Below, in pieces: positions 1 through 8,090 of a DNA stretch of 64,000 nt. This DNA is from Sphingomonas liriopis (GTDB lineage Bacteria; Pseudomonadota; Alphaproteobacteria; Sphingomonadales; Sphingomonadaceae): positions 62,001 through 126,000 of the forward strand of contig NZ_JAMLDY010000006.1 in NCBI RefSeq assembly GCF_024211255.1. Reading direction: 5' to 3'. A program made the position numbers and the translations under genes. Position 1 is the first letter of the stretch, and the number at the start of each line of letters is the position of its first letter. The notes beneath the pieces are model-generated. The model saw only the letters and a list, made by a program, of their open reading frames with translations. It was not told the origin of the DNA and searched no databases.

Positions 1-53
1 GCCTCTCCTGCGTCACTAGGCGTATATCCGGGGCAGGACAGAGGAGATTACCC

Positions 54-1160
54 ATGCGAATCGGCGTGCCCAAGGAAATCAAGAACCACGAATATCGCGT
101 CGGCCTGACCCCGCCGTCGGTCGCCGAGCTGGTCGCCGCCGGCCATGAGGTGGTGGTCGAGACCAGGGCCGGCTCGGGCATCGATTTCGAGGACCAGGAC
201 TATATCGACGCCGGGGCGACGATCCTGCCCGATCCCGCCGCGGTGTTCGCCGCCGCCGATATGATCGTGAAGGTCAAGGAGCCGCAGGCCAGCGAGATCG
301 CGTTGCTCGAACCGCGCCACCTGCTATTCACCTATCTCCACCTCGCCGCCGACAAGCCGCAGGCGGAAGGCCTCGTCAAGTCCGGCGCGACCTGCATCGC
401 GTACGAGACGGTCACCGCGGCGCGCGGCGGCCTGCCGCTGCTCAAGCCGATGAGCGAAGTCGCCGGCCGCATGTCGGTGCAGGTCGGCGCGCATTACCTC
501 GAAAAGGAACAGGGCGGCCGCGGCGTGCTGCTCGGCGGCGTGCCGGGCGTGGCGCCGGCGAAGGTCGCGATCCTCGGCGGCGGCGTCTCGGGCGTCAACG
601 CCGCGCAGATGGCGGTCGGCATGCGCGCCGACGTGACGATCTACGACATCTCGAACGATCGTCTCGCCGAACTCGACATGTTCTTCAGCAGCCAGATCAA
701 GACCGCCTATGCCAGCAAGGCGGCGATCGCGGCGGCGGTGAAGAACGCCCACCTCGTCATCGGCGCGGTGCTGGTGCCCGGCGCGGCGGCGCCCAAGCTC
801 GTCACGCGCGAGATGGTGAAGACGATGAAGCGCGGCGCGGTGCTGGTCGATATCGCGATCGACCAAGGCGGCTGTTTCGAGACGAGCCATGCGACGACGC
901 ACGAGGACCCGGTGTTCGAGGTCGACGGCGTGATCCATTATTGCGTCGCCAACATGCCCGGCGCGGTCGCGCGCACGTCGGCGTTCGCGCTCAACAATGC
1001 GACGCTCCCGTTCGCACTGAAGCTTGCCAATCTGGGAGCGGAAGCTGCGATGAAGGCCGATCCGCACCTCGCCAACGGCCTCAACGTCTCGGGCGGCAAA
1101 ATCCGCCATCAGGCGGTGGCCGAGGCGCTCGACCTGCCGTTCGAGGCCTGGGCTGCCTGA
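54..1160 (+). CDS. ald: alanine dehydrogenase
   Basis: NAD-dependent oxidative deamination of L-alanine to pyruvate and ammonia in the cytosol. The 368-aa product has the usual family length. It opens with MRIGVPKEIKNHEYRVGLTP, the hallmark of the AlaDH/PNT N-terminal domain. Lys75 in VKVKEP and His96 in YLHLA sit where the family keeps its substrate-binding Lys and catalytic His. A Rossmann nucleotide site, ILGGGVSGVNAA, lies near residues 175-186. The start is set by a strong GAGGAG Shine-Dalgarno at 41-46, 7 nt before the ATG. It is probably monocistronic, since the next gene has its own promoter-like motif. The gene could serve alanine catabolism or nitrogen assimilation. The assignment is secure. 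Confidence 0.96.
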   Translation: MRIGVPKEIKNHEYRVGLTPPSVAELVAAGHEVVVETRAGSGIDFEDQDYIDAGATILPDPAAVFAAADMIVKVKEPQASEIALLEPRHLLFTYLHLAADKPQAEGLVKSGATCIAYETVTAARGGLPLLKPMSEVAGRMSVQVGAHYLEKEQGGRGVLLGGVPGVAPAKVAILGGGVSGVNAAQMAVGMRADVTIYDISNDRLAELDMFFSSQIKTAYASKAAIAAAVKNAHLVIGAVLVPGAAAPKLVTREMVKTMKRGAVLVDIAIDQGGCFETSHATTHEDPVFEVDGVIHYCVANMPGAVARTSAFALNNATLPFALKLANLGAEAAMKADPHLANGLNVSGGKIRHQAVAEALDLPFEAWAA

Positions 1161-1162
1161 TC

Positions 1163-1187
1163 GGAACGAACACGGAACATGATGGTT
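1163..1187 (+). promoter_or_regulatory. putative EcfG (general stress) promoter of the DUF3072 gene
   Basis: GGAAC at 1163-1167, 17 nt, then GTT at 1185-1187, about 30 nt before the ATG at 1218. This fits the alphaproteobacterial EcfG consensus GGAAC-N16/17-cGTT except for one base in the -10 element. The motif is short, so this is a prediction only. Confidence 0.4.
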
Positions 1188-1217
1188 GAAGCCTCCGAAC
1201 GACGAGAGGCTTCAACC

Positions 1218-1436
1218 ATGTCCGAACCCGAAAACCCCAAGACCCACCCGACCTCCAACGCCGAGAAGGACCCCGACGACTGGACGACGGGCGACGAGGC
1301 GATGACCGGCGCGCAGGCGAGCTATCTCAAGACGCTGAGCGAAGAGGCCGGCGAGGCGTTCGACGACACGCTCACCAAGGCGGATGCGTCGAAGCGGATC
1401 GATGCGCTGCAGGAAAAGACCGGGCGGGGGCAGTAA
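1218..1436 (+). CDS. DUF3072-type small acidic protein
   Basis: A 72-aa acidic, soluble protein without membrane segments. The core MTGAQASYLKTLSEEAGEAF, followed by LTKADASKRIDAL, matches my recollection of the DUF3072 family. That family has no established function and consists of short proteins. I chose the ATG at 1218 (MSEPENPK) because GAGAGG lies 7 nt upstream; an in-frame ATG at 1179 would add a stretch unlike the family. An EcfG-like promoter precedes it, suggesting stress or stationary-phase expression. That is an inference. Confidence 0.8.
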   Translation: MSEPENPKTHPTSNAEKDPDDWTTGDEAMTGAQASYLKTLSEEAGEAFDDTLTKADASKRIDALQEKTGRGQ

Positions 1437-1451
1437 GTGAGGGCTCTCGAG

Positions 1452-1544
1452 CTCACCCTCACCCTCACCCTATCGGCGCTGCGCGCCTCTTCCCTCTCCC
1501 ATCGGGAGAGGGAAGAGATGGCGTAGCCGGCGAAGGGTGAGGGT
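1452..1544. repeat. intergenic palindromic repeat, family D
   Basis: CTCACCCTCACCC at the left and GGGTGAGGGT at the right enclose the hairpin CCCTCTCCCATCGGGAGAGGG. Similar elements occur at 14751-14838, 62449-62504 and 63632-63721, all outside genes. It may help end transcription of the convergent genes here. Confidence 0.7.
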
Positions 1545-1580
1545 CAGCACGCCTTCAAAGCTGGGGGATTTCAACCAACC

Positions 1581-1646
1581 CGTTCGTGCTGAGCCTGTCG
1601 AAGCACAGGTGGGTCTCGAGGCCCTTCGACAGGTTCAGGGCGAACG
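1581..1646. repeat. intergenic palindromic repeat, family C
   Basis: Arms CGTTCGTGCTGAGCCTGTCG and CGACAGGTTCAGGGCGAACG form an imperfect inverted repeat. The same element recurs at 44300-44364, with a half copy near 44224. It lies between the convergent DUF3072 and ccmI genes. Confidence 0.7.
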
Positions 1647-1686
1647 GTGGGGGTTGGATAGTCGGGTCTGTGTTCGGTCGTCAGAC

Positions 1687-2313
1687 CTAGCCGCCCTGTT
1701 CCGCCAGCAGACGGTCGAGTAGCGCGAGCCGCATCGCGATGTCGCGGCGATAGGATGCACCCTGTGGGCTTAGCGCCAGCGCCCGTGCCCATGCTTGACG
1801 CGCCGCGGGGAAATCGCCGGCGCGTACATAGGCCAGCCCTAGGAAGAACGACGGCGCCGGATGCGCGGGCGCGACGCGGATCGCCTGACGGAAGGCGAAC
1901 AGCGCCGGGGGTGACACCACGTTGCCGTCGTGCGTCGCCAGCGCGGTGCCGAGACCGGTCCACAGCATGACGCTGCGCGGATAGCGGTTGAGCCCGCCGA
2001 GGATGGCGCGCACCGCCGACCGCCGGTCGCCCGCCCGGTTCATCGCATCGGCGGCGGTCAGATAGGCGGCATCGGCGGTGAACCGTCCCAGCATCCGTTC
2101 GCGCAGGTCGAACAGCGCCGGATCGTCGATGCCGAGCCCCGCATCGGGCCGCGCCGGACTCGCCCGCATCCCCGGCGACCCCTGCCACGCATAGCCCGCC
2201 GCGCCGAGCATCAGCGCCGCGCCGACCATCGACCACAGCAGCCGATCGACGCGCAGCAGGACGAGCGCGCCGCCCGTCGCCACCGCCAGCAAGGCAAGGG
2301 TCAGCCAGCCCAT
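1687..2313 (-). CDS. ccmI: c-type cytochrome biogenesis protein CcmI-like (TPR)
   Basis: A 208-aa membrane protein, last gene of the ccm operon. Two N-terminal hydrophobic segments (about residues 2-20 and 27-45) precede a periplasmic region with tetratricopeptide-like helices (AYLTAADAMNRAGD, PSFFLGLAYVRAGDFPAARQAW). CcmI-type proteins chaperone apocytochrome c to the haem lyase. The ATG at 2313 shares one base with the ccmH stop, giving translational coupling. It is shorter than E. coli-type fused CcmH or Bradyrhizobium CycH, so the assignment rests on TPRs plus operon position. Confidence 0.82.
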   Translation of the reverse strand: MGWLTLALLAVATGGALVLLRVDRLLWSMVGAALMLGAAGYAWQGSPGMRASPARPDAGLGIDDPALFDLRERMLGRFTADAAYLTAADAMNRAGDRRSAVRAILGGLNRYPRSVMLWTGLGTALATHDGNVVSPPALFAFRQAIRVAPAHPAPSFFLGLAYVRAGDFPAARQAWARALALSPQGASYRRDIAMRLALLDRLLAEQGG

Positions 2314-2720
2314 CAGCGGGCCCGCCGGCGGAAGCTGGATCGCGCCACCGCCGCCCCCACCGCCAGCAACGCGATCGGCGCCAGCCACAACGGCCAAGTC
2401 GCCGCACCGAACGGCGGGTCGTAGGTGACGTAATCGCCATAGCGCGCGACAAGCCAGGTGCGGATCGCCTCCGGCCGCTCGCCCGCGGCGATGCGGCTGC
2501 GGACCAGCGCGCGCATGTCGCCGGCCATGCTGGCGTCGCTGTCGGCGATCGACTGGCCCTGACACACGACGCAGCGCAGCGTCGCCATCAGCGCGCGCGC
2601 CTGCGCCTCCTGCGCGGGGTCGCGCAGCTGCGTATAGGCGAGCCGCGCCGGCGGCGTGACGGGATCGGCGAGCGCCGGCGTCGCCAGCAGCACGATCGCG
2701 AGCCATGGCCAGCGCCGCAT
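2313..2720 (-). CDS. ccmH: cytochrome c maturation thiol protein CcmH/CcmL
   Basis: A 135-aa protein with a signal peptide (WLAIVLLATPALA, residues 6-18), a periplasmic domain containing LRCVVCQ (Cys50 and Cys53), and a C-terminal membrane anchor (about 109-126). The CxxC pair is the family's redox centre, used to reduce apocytochrome cysteines. PAQEAQARALMATLRCVVCQ and the following SIADSDASMAGDMR are typical. The start at 2720 shares one base with the ccmG stop. Confidence 0.95.
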   Translation of the reverse strand: MRRWPWLAIVLLATPALADPVTPPARLAYTQLRDPAQEAQARALMATLRCVVCQGQSIADSDASMAGDMRALVRSRIAAGERPEAIRTWLVARYGDYVTYDPPFGAATWPLWLAPIALLAVGAAVARSSFRRRAR

Positions 2721-3247
2721 CAGCGCGCGCTCCTGACGGCGGCGGCGATGCCTGCGACGTCGTCGGCGCGGATGTCGCCGACATGCTGGAGGACGATCCG
2801 CCCCTTGCCGTCGATCACGAAGCTCTCCGGCACGCCCGACGAGCCGAGCGCCAGTTGCACCGCGCTCTGGCGATCGTCGCCGATCCGGTCGTACGGGTCG
2901 CCGTTGCGGCGCAGGAAGGCGGTGAGCGCGGGCACCGTGTCGCGGATCGCGATCGCGTCGACCGGCACGCCCATCGCCTTCAGCCGCAACAGCTGCGGCG
3001 CTTCCGCGGCACAGGGGATGCACCAGCTGGCGAAGATGTTGAGCAGCCGCGGCCGCCCCTGACGGAAGGTCGCGGTCGACAGGCCGGGCTTGCCCGGCGC
3101 GATCGGCGGCAGCGCGAAATCGGGCAGCGGCTGGCCGACCAGCGCCGAACGGACGACGCGATCGGCGGGCTTGAACAACCCGCTCGCCACCACGGCCAGC
3201 AACGCGGCGAACAGCGCGAGCGGCACCCAGAGCAGCCAGCGCCTCAT
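2720..3247 (-). CDS. ccmG: periplasmic thiol:disulfide oxidoreductase CcmG/DsbE
   Basis: A 175-aa membrane-anchored thioredoxin-fold protein. An N-terminal anchor (residues 3-24) is followed by a thioredoxin domain with the active site FASWCIPC (Cys76, Cys79) and a cis-Pro-like SSGVPESFVID segment. It passes electrons to CcmH and apocytochrome c during System I maturation. It overlaps ccmF by 4 bp. Length and motif match DsbE. Confidence 0.95.
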   Translation of the reverse strand: MRRWLLWVPLALFAALLAVVASGLFKPADRVVRSALVGQPLPDFALPPIAPGKPGLSTATFRQGRPRLLNIFASWCIPCAAEAPQLLRLKAMGVPVDAIAIRDTVPALTAFLRRNGDPYDRIGDDRQSAVQLALGSSGVPESFVIDGKGRIVLQHVGDIRADDVAGIAAAVRSAR

Positions 3248-5163
3248 GCCAGAGCCTCCCGAACCGCGGCGCGGCGTTCACGCCGCCAGCGTCCGACCAG
3301 CGACAGCGCGCCGCCGAGCGCGATCAGCGCGCCGCCCAGCCAGATCAGCGTCACGAACGGCTTCCACCACAGGCGCAGCTGCCAGCGTCCCTGCGCATCG
3401 GACTGACCCAATACGGTGTAGAGCTGGCCGTCCCAGCGCGTCGCGATCGCGCTCTCGCTGGTCGTGGTGACGGGGTCGGAAAAATAGCGGGACTGCGGGC
3501 GCAGCACGATCGCCGCGTCGTCGCCGCGACGCGCGCTCAGCCGCGCCTCGAGCGCCGACCAATTGTCGCCGACCACCGGCTTGATGCCGTCGAGCCGGAC
3601 GACATAGGGGCCGACGCGTACCGGCTCGGCGATCCGCGCGGCGACCAATGTCTCGGCGGTATAGGCGCTGTCGCACGCCATGCCTGCGAGGCTGACCGCG
3701 ATGCCGAGGTGCGCGACGACCATGCCCCAGATGAACAGCGGCGTGCGCCACGGATTGCGACCGATCAGCGGCAGCACGCTGGCGACGGCAAGCCCGGCGG
3801 CGAGCGACAGGCCGAACAGGGGCAACAGGCCCGGCGGCGCGAGGACGATCAGCGCCGCACCGGTGAAGCCGGTCGCGGCGATCGGCCAGATCAGCCGGTC
3901 GAGCAGCGCGCCCGCGTCGTCGCGCCGCCAGCGCAGCAGCGGCCCGACCGCCATCGCCATCACCAGCGCCAGCGCGATCGGCCCCGCCGCCTTGTTGAAG
4001 AACGGCGGCCCGACCGACAGCTGCACGCCGAATCCCGCTGCGACGAGCGGATAGAGCGTGCCGATCAGCACGATGCCGAGGATCACCGACAACAGCAGAT
4101 TGTTGAGCACGAGGCCGCCTTCGCGGCTGACCAGTTCGAACGTCGTGCCGGCGCGCACCGTGCCGATCCGCGCGGCGAACAGCGCGAGCGCGCCACCGAT
4201 ATAGATGACGAGCAGCGCGAGGATGAACGCGCCGCGCTCCGGGTCGACCGCGAAGGCGTGGACGCTGGTCAGGATGCCCGAACGGACGAGGAAGGTGCCG
4301 ATCATCGACATCGAGAAGGCGACGACCGCCAGCATCACCGTCCAGGCTCGCAGGCCGTCGCGCGTCGCCAGCACCGTCACCGAATGGAGCAATGCGGTCG
4401 CGGCGAGCCACGGCATCAGCGAGGCGTTCTCGACCGGGTCCCAGAACCACCAGCCGCCCCAGCCGAGCTCGTAATAGGCCCAATAGGACCCCGCGGTGAT
4501 GCCGAGCGTCAGGAAGATCCACGCGCCCAATACCCATGGCCGCATCGCCTTGGCGAAGGCGGGACCGACATCGCGCGTGACCAGCGCACCGACCGCGAAC
4601 GAGAAGGCGACCGAGATGCCGACATAGCCGATGTAGAGCGTCGGCGGATGGAAGGCGAGACCGGGGTCCTGCAACAACGGGTTGAGGCCGAGGCCGTCGC
4701 GGGCCGCCGGCGACAGCCGCGCGAACGGGTTGGAGGCGAACAACAGGAAAGCGTAGAAACCGAGCGCGATCCCCGCCTGCGCGCCCAAGGTCGCGATCAG
4801 CGTGGCGGCGGGCAACCGCCGTTCGAGGATCGCCACCGCGCCACCAGCGAGGCCGAGGATCGTGACCCACAGCAGCATCGACCCTTCGTGATTGCCCCAG
4901 GCGCCGGCGAATTTGTAGATCCACGGCTTGGCCGAATGGCTGTTCTCGACGACCAGCTTGACCGACATGTCGCTGGCGAGGAACAGCGCGATCAGCGCCG
5001 CCATCGCCAGCGCCGCGAGCGCGCCCTGCACGATCGCGATCGGGCGCACCGCAGCGATGGGCGCGGCCTGCCCGCGCAGGAGCCCAAGCGCCGCCATCGC
5101 CAGCTGCAGCGCGGCGAGCGCCGCGGCGAGCCACAGCGCGGCGAGGCCGAACTCCGCGGTCAT
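3244..5163 (-). CDS. ccmF: haem lyase subunit CcmF
   Basis: A 639-aa polytopic inner-membrane protein of usual family length. The tryptophan-rich haem-handling WWD signature, GGWWFWDPVENASLMPWL, lies near residue 240 and is preceded by conserved loops such as HPPTLYIGYVGISVAFSFA. CcmF with CcmH and CcmI attaches haem from holo-CcmE to the CxxCH motif of apocytochromes. It overlaps ccmE and ccmG by 4 bp each, as expected in a tightly coupled operon. The assignment is secure. Confidence 0.97.
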   Translation of the reverse strand: MTAEFGLAALWLAAALAALQLAMAALGLLRGQAAPIAAVRPIAIVQGALAALAMAALIALFLASDMSVKLVVENSHSAKPWIYKFAGAWGNHEGSMLLWVTILGLAGGAVAILERRLPAATLIATLGAQAGIALGFYAFLLFASNPFARLSPAARDGLGLNPLLQDPGLAFHPPTLYIGYVGISVAFSFAVGALVTRDVGPAFAKAMRPWVLGAWIFLTLGITAGSYWAYYELGWGGWWFWDPVENASLMPWLAATALLHSVTVLATRDGLRAWTVMLAVVAFSMSMIGTFLVRSGILTSVHAFAVDPERGAFILALLVIYIGGALALFAARIGTVRAGTTFELVSREGGLVLNNLLLSVILGIVLIGTLYPLVAAGFGVQLSVGPPFFNKAAGPIALALVMAMAVGPLLRWRRDDAGALLDRLIWPIAATGFTGAALIVLAPPGLLPLFGLSLAAGLAVASVLPLIGRNPWRTPLFIWGMVVAHLGIAVSLAGMACDSAYTAETLVAARIAEPVRVGPYVVRLDGIKPVVGDNWSALEARLSARRGDDAAIVLRPQSRYFSDPVTTTSESAIATRWDGQLYTVLGQSDAQGRWQLRLWWKPFVTLIWLGGALIALGGALSLVGRWRRERRAAVREALA

Positions 5164-5594
5164 GGCTCCAGCGTCCTGGTTTCGTGCATCTTGCCCGCCA
5201 TTTCGGGCGGCATGTACTTTTCGTCGTGCTTGGCGAGCAGGTTGGTCGCGGTGAAGCTGCCGTCGCGGTTGAACTGCCCTTCCGCGACCACGCCGGAGCG
5301 TTCGCGGAACAGGTCGGGGACGATACCGGCGAAGGTCACCGGCGTGGTCGCGATCCCGTCGCCGACGACGAAATGGACGGTGACGCCATCGGCCGCGCGG
5401 CGGATCGACCCCGCCTGCACCATGCCGCCCAGCCGCACCGCCCGGCCGAGCGGCAGTCCCTGTTTCGCGACGTCGGACGGCGCGTAGAAGAACGACGCCT
5501 GATCCTTCAGCGCCGACATGGCGAGCAGCGCCGCGGCGACGACCGCGGCGACCGCCAGCAATGCCAGCGTCAGGCGTTGGTGTTTGGCGGTCAT
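5160..5594 (-). CDS. ccmE: haem chaperone CcmE
   Basis: A 144-aa protein with one N-terminal transmembrane helix (about residues 8-28) and an OB-fold periplasmic domain. LAKHDEKYMP contains His123, which binds haem covalently in this family, and Tyr127. It carries haem from CcmC/CcmD to CcmF. It overlaps ccmD and ccmF by 4 bp each. Confidence 0.97.
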   Translation of the reverse strand: MTAKHQRLTLALLAVAAVVAAALLAMSALKDQASFFYAPSDVAKQGLPLGRAVRLGGMVQAGSIRRAADGVTVHFVVGDGIATTPVTFAGIVPDLFRERSGVVAEGQFNRDGSFTATNLLAKHDEKYMPPEMAGKMHETRTLEP

Positions 5595-5695
5595 TTCTCG
5601 GCGCGCTTCATTGCGATGTAGCTTGCCATCGTCAGCGCCGCCGCCGCAGCGAGCGTCACGCCATAAGCGGCAAGGATGAACGGCCAGTGGTTCAT
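5591..5695 (-). CDS. ccmD: haem exporter accessory protein CcmD
   Basis: A 34-aa single-helix membrane protein, MNHWPFILAAYGVTLAAAAA then LTMASYIAMKRAEK. A Tyr in the helix and a basic C-terminus are typical of CcmD. The ATG at 5695 overlaps the ccmC stop by 4 bp. It helps release holo-CcmE from CcmABC. The identification relies on position and size. Confidence 0.88.
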   Translation of the reverse strand: MNHWPFILAAYGVTLAAAAALTMASYIAMKRAEK

Positions 5696-6432
5696 GCCCG
5701 CGCCATCCGCCGCAGCCGTGCCTCGGCCTTCGTGCGGGCGAGCGCGGTACGCATCCGCATCAGCACGATGGCGGCGAACAGCAAGGTGAAGCCCGCCATC
5801 GTGAAGCCGAGCGGCCACAGGATGCTGCCGGCGATGCTCGACCGGGTGAGGCCGATCGACGGGCCCTGATGGAGCGTGTTCCACCATACGACCGAATAAC
5901 GGATGATCGGCAACAACGCCGTACCAGCGATGCCGTACAGCGCCGGTATGCGCCCGTCGCCGCCGCGTTCGCTATCGGCGCGAGCGAGGGCGATATAGCC
6001 GCCATAGACGAAGAACAGCAGCAGCATCGAGGTCAACCGCCCGTCCCACTGCCACCACGTACCCCACGTCGGCCGCCCCCAGATCGATCCGGTGACGAGG
6101 CACACCGCGGCGAACACCGCCCCCGGCAGCGCGATCGCGCGTGCGGCGATCTGGCTAAGCGGATGACGCCAGACGAGGAAGGCGATGCTGCTGATCGCGA
6201 TGCCGCTCCACCCGCCCATGCCGAGCCACGCAGCGGGAACGTGGATGTAGAGGATGCGGACGCTGTCGCCCTGCAGGTAATCGGGCGGCGTCTGCGTCAG
6301 CCCGGCCCAGCAGCCGATCGCGAGCAACACGACGCCGCTCCACAGCAATGCCGGCGTACACACACGGGCGAGGCGGAGAAAGCGCGTCGGATTGGCAAGG
6401 GCATGGAGGGTCGGCACGGTTGGGGCTGCCAT
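5692..6432 (-). CDS. ccmC: haem transporter/ligase CcmC
   Basis: A six-helix inner-membrane protein with the WWD-type motif GRPTWGTWWQWDGRLTSMLL and conserved ILYIHVPAAWLGMGGW and PIIRYSVVWWNTLHQGPS. It loads haem onto CcmE. I start at the ATG at 6432 (MAAPTVPTLHALANPTRFLR, 246 aa) because the family begins near HALANPTRF. In-frame starts at 6459, 6471 and 6516 (GTG) exist and no clear ribosome site decides between them. It is the first gene of the ccm operon. ccmA and ccmB are not in this window. Confidence 0.93.
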   Translation of the reverse strand: MAAPTVPTLHALANPTRFLRLARVCTPALLWSGVVLLAIGCWAGLTQTPPDYLQGDSVRILYIHVPAAWLGMGGWSGIAISSIAFLVWRHPLSQIAARAIALPGAVFAAVCLVTGSIWGRPTWGTWWQWDGRLTSMLLLFFVYGGYIALARADSERGGDGRIPALYGIAGTALLPIIRYSVVWWNTLHQGPSIGLTRSSIAGSILWPLGFTMAGFTLLFAAIVLMRMRTALARTKAEARLRRMARA

Positions 6433-6532
6433 ACGAAGCTTTGCGGGCGACGTCACCATGTCCTTGCGCATGATGCGACGTGGAAAGGATACCGATCGAG
6501 GATCGAAGTAGGACACCCCGCCCCACCTACTC

Positions 6533-6639
6533 CGTCACCCCGGACTTGTTCCGGGGCCCACTCTGCGGCTTGGCATACGTGTCATGACGGGGCGTAGCGC
6601 CCGCGGCGCGGTGGACCCCGGAACAAGTCCGGGGTGACG
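6533..6639. repeat. intergenic palindromic repeat, family A
   Basis: CGTCACCCCGGACTTGTTCC at the left and its inverted arm GGAACAAGTCCGGGGTGACG at the right enclose a variable centre. It lies between the leucine dehydrogenase gene and ccmC. The same family occurs about ten times in the window. Confidence 0.85.
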
Positions 6640-6665
6640 AACAGTGTGGGGCAGCGCTCCCCGGA

Positions 6666-7718
6666 TCAGCCCCGCCCGATCAGGCGCTGCGCGATCGTGT
6701 CCGCCACTTCCGCCGCCGGGCGGCCGGTGCGCTCGCTCTCGTCCCACACCTCGTCGAGCCGCGCCGGGATCTTGGCGATGCGCGCCATTACCTCGGCCTC
6801 GTCGCCCTGCCCGAGATATTCGAGCCCGACGTTGATGATGCCGCCGGCGTTGATGACGTAATCGGGGGCGTAGAGGATGCCGCGGCCGTGCAGGCGATCG
6901 TAATCCTCGCGCGTCGCCAGCTGGTTGTTGGCGCCACCCGCGACGACCTTCGCGACCAGCGTCGGGATCGTCGCCTCGGTCAGGATCGCGCCCAGCGCGT
7001 TGGGGCTGAAGATGTCCGCCTCGACGCCGAGGATCGCGCCCGCCGCGACCGTCTCCGCGCCGAGTTCGGCGGCGAGCGCCTTCGCCCGCTCCGCATCGAC
7101 GTCGGCAAGCGTCAGGCGGGCGCAGTCCTTTGCCAGCAGCTTCGCAAGGCCGCCGCCGACCGATCCGACACCCTGGATCGCGACGTGCACGCCCTGCATG
7201 TCGTCGGTGCCGAGACCGCGCTTCGCCGCCGCCTTGACGCCCAGATAGACGCCGTGCGCGGTATAAGGCCCGGGGTCGCCGCCCGCCGCGCCGCTTTCCA
7301 CCGGCAGGCCGCTGACGTAGCGCGTCTCGCCGGCGATCACCTTCATGCGCGCTTCGGACATGCCGACGTCCTCGGCGGTCACATATTTGCCGCCGAGCGA
7401 TTCGACCGCGCGGCCGAACGCCTTCAGCCGGTCCTCGGCGATCACCGCGCCGGGCTGGTCGGCGAGGATCACGCCCTTGCCGCCGCCCAGAGCGAGGCCG
7501 GCCATCGCATTCTTGAAGCTCATGCCGCGCGACAGGCGCAGCGCGTCGGTCACCGCCTGATCGCCCGAGGCGTAATGCCAGAAGCGCGCGCCGCCAGCGG
7601 CCGGCCCGAGATGCGTGGAATGGACCGCGATGATCGCGCGAAGCCCCGATGCCCGGTCGGTGAAGGCGTGGACGCCCTCGTGCGAATCGAAATCGGGAAG
7701 ATCCCACACCGAGGTCAT
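6666..7718 (-). CDS. Glu/Leu/Phe/Val dehydrogenase, leucine dehydrogenase type
   Basis: A 350-aa NAD-dependent amino-acid dehydrogenase that deaminates a branched-chain or aromatic amino acid to its 2-oxo acid. The catalytic lysine region KNAMAGLALGGGKGVI, the hydride-transfer domain motif TAEDVGMSEARM, and a Rossmann site VAIQGVGSVGGGLAKLL are visible. The length is that of leucine or phenylalanine dehydrogenase rather than glutamate dehydrogenase. The start at 7718 has GGAG about 10 nt upstream. Exact substrate cannot be read from sequence. Confidence 0.9.
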   Translation of the reverse strand: MTSVWDLPDFDSHEGVHAFTDRASGLRAIIAVHSTHLGPAAGGARFWHYASGDQAVTDALRLSRGMSFKNAMAGLALGGGKGVILADQPGAVIAEDRLKAFGRAVESLGGKYVTAEDVGMSEARMKVIAGETRYVSGLPVESGAAGGDPGPYTAHGVYLGVKAAAKRGLGTDDMQGVHVAIQGVGSVGGGLAKLLAKDCARLTLADVDAERAKALAAELGAETVAAGAILGVEADIFSPNALGAILTEATIPTLVAKVVAGGANNQLATREDYDRLHGRGILYAPDYVINAGGIINVGLEYLGQGDEAEVMARIAKIPARLDEVWDESERTGRPAAEVADTIAQRLIGRG

Positions 7719-7817
7719 GGCCTGCTCCGCTGCTAATAAAGTTGCGATGAGCGGTAATAATCTTTCCCGCGCATTTTGCCTACCCCTGATGGACGGGACG
7801 GAGAACGTGGGGGAAAA

Positions 7818-7895
7818 TGGGGCGACCGACGGGACTTGAACCCGCAACTTCCGGCATCACAAGCCGACGCTCTAACCAATTGAACTACGGTCGCC
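7818..7895 (-). tRNA. tRNA-His (GTG anticodon)
   Basis: The minus strand folds into a full cloverleaf. The anticodon loop TTGTGAT carries GTG and the T-arm is GCGGG-TTCAAGT-CCCGT. The acceptor GCGACCG pairs with CGGTCGC. An extra 5' G (position -1, base 7895) faces C73 (7821), the classical histidine identity pair. CCA is encoded at 7820-7818. Confidence 0.97.
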
Positions 7896-7981
7896 GCGAA
7901 GGCTGCGCCCCTAGCGGGGGGAGGCGCGTCGCGTCAAGGCCGTTGGGTGCGTTTTAACGATCAGGGCGAATCGTCATGCTT

Positions 7982-8090
7982 GAAGCCCCTCCCCTTCAGG
8001 GGAGGGGTTGGGGTGGGGGAGTCCGTCTTATCCGGTTCGGCGTTCGTGATTCCTCCACCCCAACCCCTCCTCTGAAGAGGAGGGGCTTTA
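7982..8090. repeat. intergenic palindromic repeat, family E
   Basis: GAAGCCCCTCCCCTTCAGGG near the left and CTCTGAAGAGGAGGGGCTT at the right form long inverted arms, with GGGGTTGGGGTGGGGG mirrored by CCACCCCAACCCCT. The right end overlaps the gspN stop codon. The remainder of the 7719-8087 gap is tRNA-His and the leucine dehydrogenase leader. Confidence 0.75.

Noticed and set aside
3278..5134. Long frames overlapping ccmF, gspD and other genes in other frames or strands
   Set aside because: They have Arg/Ala/Gly-rich composition typical of shadow frames in GC-rich DNA, and the overlapping frames match known families.
6533..6639. Palindromic repeats as a CRISPR array
   Set aside because: Copies are dispersed, palindromic and not separated by regular unique spacers; no cas genes are present.
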